From NCBI GenBank assembly GCA_944393005.1, contig CALXYO010000004.1, forward strand, positions 97,898 through 161,897: a stretch of 64,000 nt of DNA, read 5' to 3'. Shown here piece after piece: positions 52,080 to 60,005 of this stretch. Each line of letters starts with the position of its first letter. The stretch's first letter is position 1. Origin of the DNA: an uncultured Spirochaetales bacterium. GTDB taxonomy: Bacteria; Spirochaetota; Spirochaetia; Sphaerochaetales; Sphaerochaetaceae. The translations under genes and the position numbers were made by a program. The notes under the pieces were generated by a model. That model ran no database searches and was not told the DNA's origin. It saw only the letters and a list, made by a program, of their open reading frames with translations.

Positions 52080-53345
52080 ATGAGTAATACAAAAAAAGAG
52101 GAAAATTTTGATCCTTCAAAAGTAGAGAAACTCTCTTTTAAGGAAATACTTAAGAAAATAGGTCCGGGTATCATTCTCAGCGGTATCGTCATCGGACCGG
52201 GTGCCATCACGACAGCTGCAAACCTCGGTGCATCATACGGCTACAGCCTCATGTGGATTTACCTCCTGGTAGGTTTCATGGGAAGCGTGTATGTTCTCAC
52301 CACATACCGTCTGGCAATGCTCACAGGCATGCCGACACTCCATGCGATAAGAAAATACTACGGCAAGTTTGCCGCCGGTTTCACCGGTTTTGCCCTGTTC
52401 CTTACCTGTGTGTTCTTCACAATGGGCAATATTTCGGGTTCCGGTACCGGTCTTAATCTCATTTTCGGAATCGACTGGAAACTCGGGTCCATCATAATGC
52501 TGGCGATTCTTGCAATCTGCTACAGCATGAAGAATGTGTACTCGCTTATCGAGAAAGGTATCACGATCTGTATTGCCGCAATGATTGTCGCATTCTACAT
52601 CACTCTTGTCGGAGTCGGCGGACCTGACTGGGGCGAATTTGGAAAGGGGCTTGTGACAATAGGCAACTTCCCTGAGGGAAGTATCGTAGCCGCACTGGGA
52701 TTCCTTTCGACACATGCCGCGATCACGACAGGTATCTACGGAACCTACCTCGGCAAGGAGAAAAAGTGGACCAAGGCAGATCTTTTCAACGGCAGTATGA
52801 AGGCTGATGCGATAGCACACGTAGCGGTTGTCATACTTATAAGCATTGCAATCATGCTTGTCGGTGCCATCGTCCTTCATCCGCAGGGCCAGGCAATCAG
52901 TGCTCCCGCACAGCTTGCAGGGCTTCTTGAGCCGGTATTCGGACGCGCAGCCTACATCATCATGGGTATTGCGCTTCTCGGTGCTGCCTTCTCATCTCTC
53001 ATGGGAAACACACAGCGCGGTCTCGTCCTTCTCAGGGCAGGCTTTGACAAGCCGACGGAACTTACCAACCCGTTCATCAAATACGGCTGTTTCATTGTCC
53101 TTGCAATCTGTACCGTGATCTGTTTTGTTTTCAACGGTTCTCCTGTCCAGCTGATCCTGATTGCGAACTATGCGACAGCAATCGCAACTCCTGTAGCCGG
53201 CGCTTTCGTGACGCTGATGCTCTGGAGGAAGGATACCGAAGGTGGTCTCAAGGCTCCGACTGCACTGAGGATCTGCATGACCATCTGCTATATCGTGTGC
53301 TTGATTTTGACCGGATTCTCCTTGTATGACCTGATTCTCGGTTAA
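52080..53345 (+). CDS. NRAMP-superfamily transporter lacking the canonical metal motif
   Basis: Inner-membrane protein of the NRAMP/LeuT fold, 421 residues and ~11 helices. Helix 1 reads GPGIILSGIVIGPGAITTAA, where metal-transporting members have a DPGN motif; here Asp and Asn are replaced (GPGA). Helix 6 reads LGFLSTHAAITTGIYG in place of the MPHN-containing helix. The metal site is therefore not conserved. With a catabolic aldolase upstream under the same LacI regulator, an organic substrate such as a sugar acid is plausible. AAAGGAGACGG lies ~20 nt upstream. Confidence 0.85.
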   Translation: MSNTKKEENFDPSKVEKLSFKEILKKIGPGIILSGIVIGPGAITTAANLGASYGYSLMWIYLLVGFMGSVYVLTTYRLAMLTGMPTLHAIRKYYGKFAAGFTGFALFLTCVFFTMGNISGSGTGLNLIFGIDWKLGSIIMLAILAICYSMKNVYSLIEKGITICIAAMIVAFYITLVGVGGPDWGEFGKGLVTIGNFPEGSIVAALGFLSTHAAITTGIYGTYLGKEKKWTKADLFNGSMKADAIAHVAVVILISIAIMLVGAIVLHPQGQAISAPAQLAGLLEPVFGRAAYIIMGIALLGAAFSSLMGNTQRGLVLLRAGFDKPTELTNPFIKYGCFIVLAICTVICFVFNGSPVQLILIANYATAIATPVAGAFVTLMLWRKDTEGGLKAPTALRICMTICYIVCLILTGFSLYDLILG

Positions 53346-53369
53346 TGTCGACTTAGTGTCTATTCTTCT

Positions 53370-53408
53370 GGGCTGTGCCTTGTTCTGTGGGCACAGCCCT
53401 CTTTTTTC
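53370..53408 (+). terminator. Rho-independent terminator after NRAMP-like gene
   Basis: GGGCTGTGCC (53370-53379) pairs with GGCACAGCCC (53390-53399), followed by TCTTTTTT. Confidence 0.93.
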
Positions 53409-53455
53409 TTGTGTATTTCCTGTTTTTAAGCGACATCCGGCAAATGAAATTTGCT

Positions 53456-53487
53456 TGCAGGAGAGTCACATTTGCAACTCTCCTGCA
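53456..53487. other. 11-bp inverted repeat between convergent genes
   Basis: TGCAGGAGAGT (53456-53466) and ACTCTCCTGCA (53477-53487) flank a 10-nt loop. A smaller hairpin GCAAAT/ATTTGC precedes it. Lacking a T-run, it may be a factor-dependent terminator for the minus-strand psp genes or an mRNA 3' stabiliser. Confidence 0.5.
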
Positions 53488-53509
53488 GTCTGTCTGGAGG
53501 AATTCTTTT

Positions 53510-53725
53510 TCACCATTCAGGGCCTACAGGCATGAGCAGGGCCATGAGACAGTAGGCGAAACCGACAGGAAAGAATCCTGTGGAAAAGAAGGCGATGAGT
53601 GTGATGAGACGGACGAGGAATGTTGACACGCCAAGCCTTCTTGCCACACCTTCACATACACCGAACAGTATTCCGTTCGGACTTCTCAGAAGCCTTTTCT
53701 GATAAGGCGAATGATAATATGACAT
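53510..53725 (-). CDS. pspC: PspC-domain membrane protein
   Basis: 71-residue PspC-domain protein. The conserved LLRSPNGILFGVCEGVARRLGV segment is followed by one or two helices (FLVRLITLIAFFSTGFFPVGFAYCLMALLMP). In enterobacteria PspC senses envelope damage and recruits PspA. AAGGAGAAAT precedes the ATG. Two bases separate it from pspA upstream, so the two form a minimal envelope-stress operon. Confidence 0.9.
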   Translation of the reverse strand: MSYYHSPYQKRLLRSPNGILFGVCEGVARRLGVSTFLVRLITLIAFFSTGFFPVGFAYCLMALLMPVGPEW

Positions 53726-53727
53726 CT

Positions 53728-54402
53728 TTATTTCTCCTTCTTTGTCTGTGCTTTCAGGGCAGTAAGCTCATCTTCGATTTCCTTGTTCTTCTCCATTTCC
53801 TCAAAGGTCTCACTTGTGCCCTTTACTTTTGATGAGCTGTCTTCGGAGAATATCTTTGCCTCAGCTTCCCAGCGTTCGATGCGGGCCTGAAGCTCCTCGA
53901 ACTTACGGGCGAACTCACTGCTTTCAGCGTTTTTCACCACTTCATTCGTCTTCATCTTTTCCTTTGCGGCCTTTGCCCTTGCAAGCAGTTCATCTCTCTT
54001 ACCCTTGATTTCCTCAAGCTTTGTCTCAACCTGTGAAAGCTGCTCCCTCAGGGAAACGATGATACCTTTCAGCACCTCAAGATTTGATTTCAGTGATACG
54101 AGCTGTTTCTCGAGAGTCTTCTTTTCTGCGATGGCTTCGCGCGCAAGGTCGTCATTCCCCTTGTCAACCGCCATCTTTGCACGCTCAGCCCAGCGTGTTA
54201 TGGCTTCTTCCTTGCTCTTTATTTCTCTTTCAAGAGTGGTCTGGGCCGCTGTTTTCTCCGCGATTGAGCTTCTTACTTCAATTGCAGTCTCCTCCATCTC
54301 GTCAATCATGAGAGAGATCATCTTTTTCGGATCTTCCATCTTGTCCAGTGCGCTGTTGATGTTTGATGATACGATGTCGGATAATCTTTTGAATACGTTC
54401 AT
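53728..54402 (-). CDS. pspA: Phage shock protein A / IM30 family
   Basis: 224-residue ESCRT-III-like membrane-remodelling protein, almost entirely helical coiled coil. The N-terminal amphipathic helix (MNVFKRLSDIVSSNINSALDKMEDP) and the DPKKMISLMIDEM segment are family signatures. It binds stressed inner membrane and protects the proton-motive force. AAGGAGCAG precedes the ATG. No pspF-type activator or sigma-54 promoter was found nearby. Confidence 0.93.
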   Translation of the reverse strand: MNVFKRLSDIVSSNINSALDKMEDPKKMISLMIDEMEETAIEVRSSIAEKTAAQTTLEREIKSKEEAITRWAERAKMAVDKGNDDLAREAIAEKKTLEKQLVSLKSNLEVLKGIIVSLREQLSQVETKLEEIKGKRDELLARAKAAKEKMKTNEVVKNAESSEFARKFEELQARIERWEAEAKIFSEDSSSKVKGTSETFEEMEKNKEIEDELTALKAQTKKEK

Positions 54403-54562
54403 ATTTTCTGCTCCTTGTTTCTTTTTTTGTTTACAACTGCTTTAATGCAACCACTGTGCCAAGTGCGGTTTTGAATGCATTTCAGGCGTAATTTCCCTCA
54501 CGGAGGCGAATTTAACCAATTTGTGATGGCTGAAATTCCTGTTTTTCTGCTATCATTGGCTC

Positions 54563-55273
54563 ATGAGTACGCTTTACATGGTCGCAACACCCATCGGAAA
54601 TCTTGATGACATAACGCTCCGCGCGCTGAAAATACTTGAAAGCGTGTCCGTGGTAGCCTGTGAGGATACGCGTCATACGGGACAGCTGCTTGCGCATTAC
54701 AATATCAAAAAGAGATGCATAGCCTGCCATGCGCACAATGAGAGTGAAAGCGCGAAAGGCATCATCGCCCTCATGGACAGCGGACAGGATGTGGCATACT
54801 GTTCTGATGCCGGCACTCCGGGGATATCGGATCCGGGAGCAAGACTTGCCGAGGCGGTAAGACAAAGCGGACATACGGTGATTCCCGTTCCCGGTGCCAG
54901 TGCTTTCGTCACTCTGCTTTCAGCAGCCGGAAACGTGGGAAAGGCCTTCACATTTGAAGGCTTTCTTTCTCCCAAAAAGGGAAGAAGGACGAGACGGCTT
55001 GAGGAACTTGTCTCAAGGGGAGAAAGTTTCATCATCTATGAGTCTCCGTTCAGGATACTGAAGACTCTTGAAGATGTGAGGAGCACTGATCCTTCCTGTC
55101 ATGTTGTGGTCGGCCGTGAGCTCACGAAGCAGTTTGAGGAGATTTTCTCAGCTGACATATCATCTGCGATTGAGATACTTGGATCGAAGCCGAGCATAAA
55201 AGGCGAGTTTGCAGTTGTGGTCATTCCATCCGGAGGTGCCTGTGATAACGCTGAAGAAGATCAGGACTCTTAA
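54563..55273 (+). CDS. rsmI: 16S rRNA (cytidine1402-2'-O)-methyltransferase RsmI
   Basis: 2'-O-methylates C1402 of 16S rRNA near the decoding site. Tetrapyrrole-methylase fold, 236 residues: TLYMVATPIGNLDDITLRAL, ACEDTRHTGQLL, YCSDAGTPGISDPG, VPGASAFVTLLSAAG, FEGFLSPKKGRR. All are RsmI signatures. No ribosome site; an extended -10 (TGCTATCAT, hexamer 54551-54556) ends 6 nt before the ATG, suggesting a leaderless mRNA. Overlaps the SpoU gene downstream by 32 nt. Confidence 0.95.
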   Translation: MSTLYMVATPIGNLDDITLRALKILESVSVVACEDTRHTGQLLAHYNIKKRCIACHAHNESESAKGIIALMDSGQDVAYCSDAGTPGISDPGARLAEAVRQSGHTVIPVPGASAFVTLLSAAGNVGKAFTFEGFLSPKKGRRTRRLEELVSRGESFIIYESPFRILKTLEDVRSTDPSCHVVVGRELTKQFEEIFSADISSAIEILGSKPSIKGEFAVVVIPSGGACDNAEEDQDS

Positions 55274-55988
55274 GGAACGTGTCCAGATAAGGAAATGCGG
55301 CTCTCTCATGTATGAGGAGGCACGTTTCCATGCATTTGATGATGAATATATAGAGGGGCTGAAATATATTGTGAATGGAAGTCCACTCATAACGCAGAAG
55401 GACAAAGCTGAACTGTCCATGCTTTATGACCGGTATCTTTCCTCAAGGGACAGCCTGTATGCAAAGGACATATATTACAAGATCCTTTCCATTCTGGGGG
55501 AAGAGATGGCTGACTGGGATTTCGTGGATGATGATGGCAGTCTTGATTCTTCCAGAAGAGTTGTGAAAAAACATACTCTCTTTCTTGACCGCATTCGTTC
55601 TCCTTACAATATCGGGGCGGTTTTCAGAAGTGCGGAAAGCTTTCAGGTCGATCATGTATATCTCAGGGCCTGCGGTGATGTGACATCTCCACGGGCTATA
55701 AGGACGAGCAGGGGAGCTGTGAATACAGTTCCTTACACAATTGTGGATGATCTTGATGTGTTGAATGGACGGACGGTTTTCGCACTTGAAACTGGAGGAG
55801 AGATGCTTTCATCTTTTTCCTTCCCGTCCGATGCCGTCTGTGTGCTTGGAAGCGAGGAAGACGGGGTTAGCCCGGAAGTTCTTGAGTTATGTCAGACAAG
55901 AGTCTCAATAGAGCAGTTCGGCTCAAAAGGCTCGATAAACGTATCGGTTGCCGCCGGTATCCTGCTTTATCAATGGGCCTTGAGCTGA
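55242..55988 (+). CDS. TrmH/SpoU-family RNA methyltransferase
   Basis: SPOUT-fold RNA 2'-O-ribose methyltransferase. Motif 1 SPYNIGAVFRSAESF, motif 2 VLGSEEDGVSPEV and motif 3 GSINVSVAAGILLYQW build the SAM-binding knot. The N-terminal ~100 residues are a variable RNA-binding region. The GTG start at 55242 is chosen over TTG 55209 because GGAGGTG lies 4-5 nt before it. 248 residues, coupled to rsmI, so an rRNA or tRNA target is likely. Confidence 0.88.
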   Translation: MITLKKIRTLKERVQIRKCGSLMYEEARFHAFDDEYIEGLKYIVNGSPLITQKDKAELSMLYDRYLSSRDSLYAKDIYYKILSILGEEMADWDFVDDDGSLDSSRRVVKKHTLFLDRIRSPYNIGAVFRSAESFQVDHVYLRACGDVTSPRAIRTSRGAVNTVPYTIVDDLDVLNGRTVFALETGGEMLSSFSFPSDAVCVLGSEEDGVSPEVLELCQTRVSIEQFGSKGSINVSVAAGILLYQWALS

Positions 55989-56099
55989 GCTGCATTTCTA
56001 GGAGAGATTACATGCAGAAATGTTTCAGACAAATTTGGTGCAAGCAATTTTGCTTGTGATATTTTTGACACTGCATTTGTACCTAGAATTCCTACTGGA
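55989..56099. other. Short non-coding remnant
   Basis: No supported gene. The minus strand remains open for a while after the antitoxin-like ORF but shows nothing recognisable. Together with flanking decayed genes it looks like eroded accessory DNA. Confidence 0.3.
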
Positions 56100-56258
56100 T
56101 CAGACTCCGGACTTAAAATTGTATTTTTCCTTCAGATCTGACAGCACGGATTCGGCATCATACGCAATACCTGTTTCCCTGTATTTACTTTCCGCTTCTT
56201 CTATCATATAAGAAACTTTTTCCCAGTATATGTCGGCAGATGATTTTTCTTCATTCAT
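56100..56258 (-). CDS. Antitoxin-like small protein (52 aa)
   Basis: A 52-residue frame, too short for routine ORF listing, starting MNEEKSSADIYW and containing YMIEEAESKYRETGI-AYDAESVLSDLKEKY. This acidic helix-loop-helix resembles the toxin-binding C-terminal part of RelB/Phd-type antitoxins. A DNA-binding N-terminus is missing and no toxin follows on the minus strand, so it may be a truncated or orphan antitoxin. No clear ribosome site. Confidence 0.4.
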   Translation of the reverse strand: MNEEKSSADIYWEKVSYMIEEAESKYRETGIAYDAESVLSDLKEKYNFKSGV

Positions 56259-56530
56259 ATAAATTACTTTGTGAGTTTGATTATGATTCTGTTGCGGTTA
56301 AAATATATAATCTGTTCACTGTGGAATGTAAAGATCAGATGCTTCACTTGAAGTTGGTTGTTTCCTTGACTTTGACTTGAGAGCGGCAAAACAGTAAACT
56401 TCAGGTACAGCATCAAAAGATGTTGTCAGCGGTGATAACCGTACGAACAATCGTATAAGCGTAATGTAATTGCGCCGGCCAACACGAAAGCCACCTCGTG
56501 AAGGTGGTTTTTTTTGTGAAAGGAGATTCT
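56259..56530 (+). other. Non-coding stretch, possible RNA ending in a terminator
   Basis: No supported coding sequence. TATAAT occurs near 56307-56312 with a poor -35. Short inverted repeats (TACGA/TCGTA near 56443-56456) precede a strong terminator at 56491-56515. A ~200-nt transcript is possible but unproven. Confidence 0.3.
56491..56515 (+). terminator. Rho-independent terminator upstream of DUF3800 remnant
   Basis: CCACCT (56491-56496) pairs with AGGTGG (56502-56507) around CGTGA, followed by eight T. It lies only a few bases before the DUF3800 ribosome site, so it ends an upstream transcript. Confidence 0.88.
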
Positions 56531-56917
56531 GTGGATATATATGTGTTTTCCGACGAGAGTGGCGTGTTCGATTACAAGCATCAGGACTGGTTTGTGTATG
56601 CTGGTATGATTATCAAAGGGAAACAGGATATAGACATTCTGAATCGTAAATATCTGGCACTTGAGAAAAAGCTGAGACAAAAGGAAAAATATAGGAAGCT
56701 GCCAGAGCTGAAGGCAAAATGTCTTGATGAAAGGGATAGAAAAAACTTTTGCATATTTTTAATTTCACAATGAAGTTTGCTGTGATAATCAGATTGAAGA
56801 AACTTGAATACGGACTTGATTTTCAGAAACCAGAAGACAAAGCAACGGTACCTGGATTTTTCATATCAGGCAGGATTGGCAGATCAGACTCTGTTTGTTC
56901 AGGCGTTAATTATTTGA
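56531..56917 (+). pseudogene. DUF3800 protein, frameshifted and truncated
   Basis: The GTG at 56531, preceded by AAAGGAGA, opens a DUF3800 N-terminus (VDIYVFSDESGVFDYKHQDWFVYAGMI, with the conserved DESG). The frame ends at 56773, but homology appears to continue in the next frame (MKFAVIIRLKKLEYGLDFQKPED, ~56770-56838) and returns to the first frame at 56840 (KQRYLDFSYQAGLADQTLF) before a stop at 56915-56917. Two compensating shifts and a missing C-terminal half mark it as decayed. DUF3800 proteins are RNase-H-fold-like and often lie in defence or mobile regions. Confidence 0.75.
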
Positions 56918-56972
56918 GTTGCTTTTTAAACTTTTCATTTTCGTTTCCGTTTCACGGCAGTAAGATTGAGGT

Positions 56973-57776
56973 ATGAAAAGAAGTGCACGTTTCGCCGGTC
57001 TGTGGTATCCCTCATCTGCTGATGAACTGTCAATTATTACGGGAAATCCAGAACTGCACGGGAATAATGTCAATGCAGTTCTGCCTCATGCGGGGTTGTT
57101 CTACAGCGGCGGCATAATAAGAAATTATTTTGAATCCCTTTCTTCCTCCGTAAAGAGGATTGTGATCATTTCTCCATCTCATTATTACCATATTGAGCCT
57201 GATGTGATTGTCACTGCATCTTTCACATCCTCTTCAACTCCTCTTGGCGACGCAGAGACAGTTCCCCTGTCAATTCCCCATGCAGTGCAATCGGAGGCTG
57301 CACTGCAGGCTGAGCATGGAGTGGAGATGTTCCTGCCTTTCATCGCCGCACGCGGACTGAAGGTGTCATATGCGCTTGTCTCGTCGCTGAGCAGTGTGGA
57401 AAAGGTTTATGAGAAAGCCGGCCTTTTCAAGGCTGAGGCGGATGGAGAGACGGCGTTTATCGCATCATCTGATTTTACCCATTACGGTCCCCGGTTCAAT
57501 TACATGCCTTATTCCCGTGATGTGGAAAAACAGGTGGTTGAAAACGACAGCTGTTGTGCGACTCTGCTTGCAGAGGGCAGGACTGAAAAGGTTTTTGCGG
57601 ATTTCACAAACGGGACAATCTGCGGGATTGCACCTGCAATGATAGTGTCGGCCTTGTCTTCAGGAGAAGGTCTTGCTGGTATGAGGGGACCTCATACTAC
57701 TTCAAATGATGTGAGCTGTCAGAGGGATGAGAATTTCGTCTCTTACCAGAGTGTGTACTGGAGGAAAGAATGCTGA
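56973..57776 (+). CDS. amrB: AmmeMemoRadiSam system protein B (MEMO family)
   Basis: 267-residue MEMO-family protein, related to LigB-type dioxygenases. KRSARFAGLWYPSSADELS is the family N-terminus; VLPHAGLFYSGG, IISPSHYYH, EHGVEMFLPF and SSDFTHYGPRF contain the His/Asp/Cys pocket residues. Human MEMO1 has been tied to copper/redox and iron biology; the bacterial role is unknown. First of three overlapping genes that form the AmmeMemoRadiSam set. Possible TAAGAT -10 box 6 nt before the ATG, although GAGGT could act as a ribosome site. Confidence 0.93.
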   Translation: MKRSARFAGLWYPSSADELSIITGNPELHGNNVNAVLPHAGLFYSGGIIRNYFESLSSSVKRIVIISPSHYYHIEPDVIVTASFTSSSTPLGDAETVPLSIPHAVQSEAALQAEHGVEMFLPFIAARGLKVSYALVSSLSSVEKVYEKAGLFKAEADGETAFIASSDFTHYGPRFNYMPYSRDVEKQVVENDSCCATLLAEGRTEKVFADFTNGTICGIAPAMIVSALSSGEGLAGMRGPHTTSNDVSCQRDENFVSYQSVYWRKEC

Positions 57777-58303
57777 ATGATGAAATAAGGAATACTCTTT
57801 TAAAAATCGCGAGGAGAAGTCTTGAGACCGCTTTCAGCCATGAAGTGTACACAGTTCCTGAAATCAATATGAAGAGGGGAGCATTCGTGACACTGAGAAA
57901 AAAAGGGGAACTCAGAGGCTGTATAGGCTTCCTTGAAGGAATAATGCCTCTTTCAGATCAAGTATTCACCCTTGCCCGAGATGCCGCGTTCAAGGATTAC
58001 CGTTTCCCTCCGCTGAGCGAAAGCGAGCTTGCTGAGATCGCAATCGAGATCTCGGTTCTAAGTGTTCCCGAGGAAATTCCATCGCCGGAAGATTTTCTTC
58101 CCGGCCGTGACGGTATAATCCTTTCCGTATCCGGACGCCGGGCGGTTTTCCTTCCGCAGGTTGCTGATGAGACAGGATGGGGCAGACAGGAAATGCTGTC
58201 AGCCCTGAGCCGCAAGGCAGGGCTTTCTCCTGATGCATGGAAAAAGGAGGATGCCGTGTTCATGACGTTTACTGCAGAGGTGTTTGATGAGTCTGTCCTG
58301 TGA
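57770..58303 (+). CDS. amrA: AmmeMemoRadiSam system protein A (AMMECR1 family)
   Basis: 177-residue AMMECR1-domain protein. GAFVTLRKKGELRGCIGFLEG is the hallmark with the conserved RGCIG; FKDYRFPPLSESELAEIAIEISVLS and VFLPQVADETGW follow. Enzymatic function is unknown. The start overlaps amrB by 7 nt and GGAGGAAAG precedes the ATG. It overlaps amrS by 17 nt, so all three proteins are co-translated. Confidence 0.94.
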   Translation: MLNDEIRNTLLKIARRSLETAFSHEVYTVPEINMKRGAFVTLRKKGELRGCIGFLEGIMPLSDQVFTLARDAAFKDYRFPPLSESELAEIAIEISVLSVPEEIPSPEDFLPGRDGIILSVSGRRAVFLPQVADETGWGRQEMLSALSRKAGLSPDAWKKEDAVFMTFTAEVFDESVL

Positions 58304-59213
58304 TTTCTGTTTCCGCCGTTGCTGCCTTTCAGAAGGACAGAAAGGGTACTGCGGTGCAAGGCAGAATATTGGCGGGGAAATTATCTCTGTCAATTACGGA
58401 CAGCTTGTTTCGCTTGCACTTGATCCGGTTGAGAAGAAACCTTTGTATCATTTTCTGCCGCATACAAAGACACTTTCAGTTTCGGAAAGCGGATGCAATT
58501 ATTCCTGTCTTTTCTGTCAGAACTGGGAAATAAGCCAGAAGATAGTGAAGGAAGAGGAAACGGATCCTTCATCTCTTGCGGCATACTGCCTGCGATACGG
58601 TGTGCCGTCAGTCAGCTACACATACTCCGAACCGCTTGTATGGCAGGACTATATGATCCGCAGTGCAGAAGAGGCAAAGAAGAAAGGTGTGAAAAACATA
58701 ATGGTCACAAACGGCAGTTTCTCCTGCGAGGCTCTTGAAAGGATTGTTCCTCTTATCGATGCTTTCAATATTGATCTCAAAGGTGATGATGAGTTTTATG
58801 AAACCGTATGCAAGGCATCGCTGCAGCCGGTGCTGGACGGTATAGAGTACATCGTGAGTCATGGCCGTCACATCGAGGTGACCACCATGATCATAGAAGG
58901 AATGCACGATGAGAAAATGGTGATGATGCTCGGCTCCCTTCTCTGTGAGCGGGGGGTCAATGTATGGCACCTTTCCCGCTTTTTCCCGCGCTACAGAATG
59001 AAGGACAGAGAGGAAACCAGCGAGGCTTTTCTCTCTTCAATGCTCACTGTGGCAAAGGAAAGCGGTATCCCTTATATTTATGGCGGGAACACTATGATCC
59101 CTACACTGGCAGTATGTCCTCACTGCGGCAGAGTGCTCAGAGATGATGTCTCGCAGATGCTTCCATCCGTCTGTCCCGGATGCGGCGAGGCTGTCTATGG
59201 TGTCTTTGCCTAG
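58287..59213 (+). CDS. amrS: AmmeMemoRadiSam system radical SAM enzyme
   Basis: 308-residue radical SAM protein resembling pyruvate-formate-lyase activase. The [4Fe-4S]-SAM motif is CNYSCLFC (C-x3-C-x2-C). An N-terminal CDFCFRRCCL...GYCGAR cysteine set and a C-terminal CPHCGRVL...CPGCGEAVYG zinc-ribbon-like pair are typical of the AmmeMemoRadiSam branch. ATG 58287 is used; a TTG three nt earlier is also possible. Substrate is unknown; the genes always travel together, implying one pathway. Confidence 0.93.
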   Translation: MSLSCDFCFRRCCLSEGQKGYCGARQNIGGEIISVNYGQLVSLALDPVEKKPLYHFLPHTKTLSVSESGCNYSCLFCQNWEISQKIVKEEETDPSSLAAYCLRYGVPSVSYTYSEPLVWQDYMIRSAEEAKKKGVKNIMVTNGSFSCEALERIVPLIDAFNIDLKGDDEFYETVCKASLQPVLDGIEYIVSHGRHIEVTTMIIEGMHDEKMVMMLGSLLCERGVNVWHLSRFFPRYRMKDREETSEAFLSSMLTVAKESGIPYIYGGNTMIPTLAVCPHCGRVLRDDVSQMLPSVCPGCGEAVYGVFA

Positions 59214-59246
59214 CCTTTCCCCGCTTCTTCATTTATAATTATCAAT

Positions 59247-60005
59247 ATGAAACTTGGTGAATTGGACACGATTTTGCGTAAACAGCTCTCGGTAGAGGCT
59301 TTTGACGATATTTCTCTTAACGGTGTTCAGGTGGCATGTTCATCTGAAAAGGAAATCAGGAAGGTCGCAGTTGCGGTGGATGCCTGTCAGGCCAGCATTG
59401 ACGGTGCCATTGCGGAAGGAGCGGACATGCTTTTCGTCCATCACGGACTCTTCTGGGGCAAGCCGATCGCCATCAGCGGCATCCATTACAACAGGGTGAA
59501 GACAATGCTTGACAACGATCTGGCACTCTATGCCTGTCATCTTCCTCTTGATGCGCATCCCGTACTGGGCAACAATGCACAGATGGCGATGAGCCTGGGC
59601 ATGAAGGAGTATGATCCCTTCGGTCTCTATCATGGACAGTACATAGGTTATAAAGGACGTCTTCCTTTTGAGATGACCTGTGAGAAAATCGCAAAGCTTC
59701 TTGGTTTCTCTCCGGCGTTCGGTCTCAATATCCTTCCTTTCGGAAAGGAGGAGATAAGCACTGTCGGCATCATTTCCGGAGGTGCGGCTGAGGATGTGTT
59801 CCAGGCAATGGATGCCGGTCTTGACTGCTTCATAACAGGCGAGTGCAGTCACGAGCTGTATCATACGCTCAGGGAAAGCGGCATGAACATGATCTCGGGT
59901 GGACATTACCAGAGTGAGGTTTTCGGCGTGAAGGCTGTGGGACGCTACCTTGCAAAGGAATTCGGAATCGATACAGTGTTCATTGACAGGAAGACTGCAT
60001 TATGA
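59247..60005 (+). CDS. Nif3-like dinuclear metal centre protein (DUF34)
   Basis: 252-residue NIF3/YbgI family protein forming a hexameric toroid with a dinuclear metal site. DNISLNGVQV-like opening (DDISLNGVQVACSSEKEI), VHHGLFWG with metal His residues, YACHLPLDAH and the C-terminal ISGGHYQSEVFGVKA with His/Glu ligands. Family links include GTP cyclohydrolase-like and metal-chaperone proposals. TATAAT lies exactly 7 nt before the ATG and there is no ribosome site, a clear leaderless candidate. Overlaps lspA by 4 nt. Confidence 0.92.
   Translation: MKLGELDTILRKQLSVEAFDDISLNGVQVACSSEKEIRKVAVAVDACQASIDGAIAEGADMLFVHHGLFWGKPIAISGIHYNRVKTMLDNDLALYACHLPLDAHPVLGNNAQMAMSLGMKEYDPFGLYHGQYIGYKGRLPFEMTCEKIAKLLGFSPAFGLNILPFGKEEISTVGIISGGAAEDVFQAMDAGLDCFITGECSHELYHTLRESGMNMISGGHYQSEVFGVKAVGRYLAKEFGIDTVFIDRKTAL

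Noticed and set aside
52233..52880. 215-residue minus-strand frame, rich in Cys and His
   Set aside because: Mirror of the NRAMP-like gene; its apparent Cys/His clusters come from the complementary codons.
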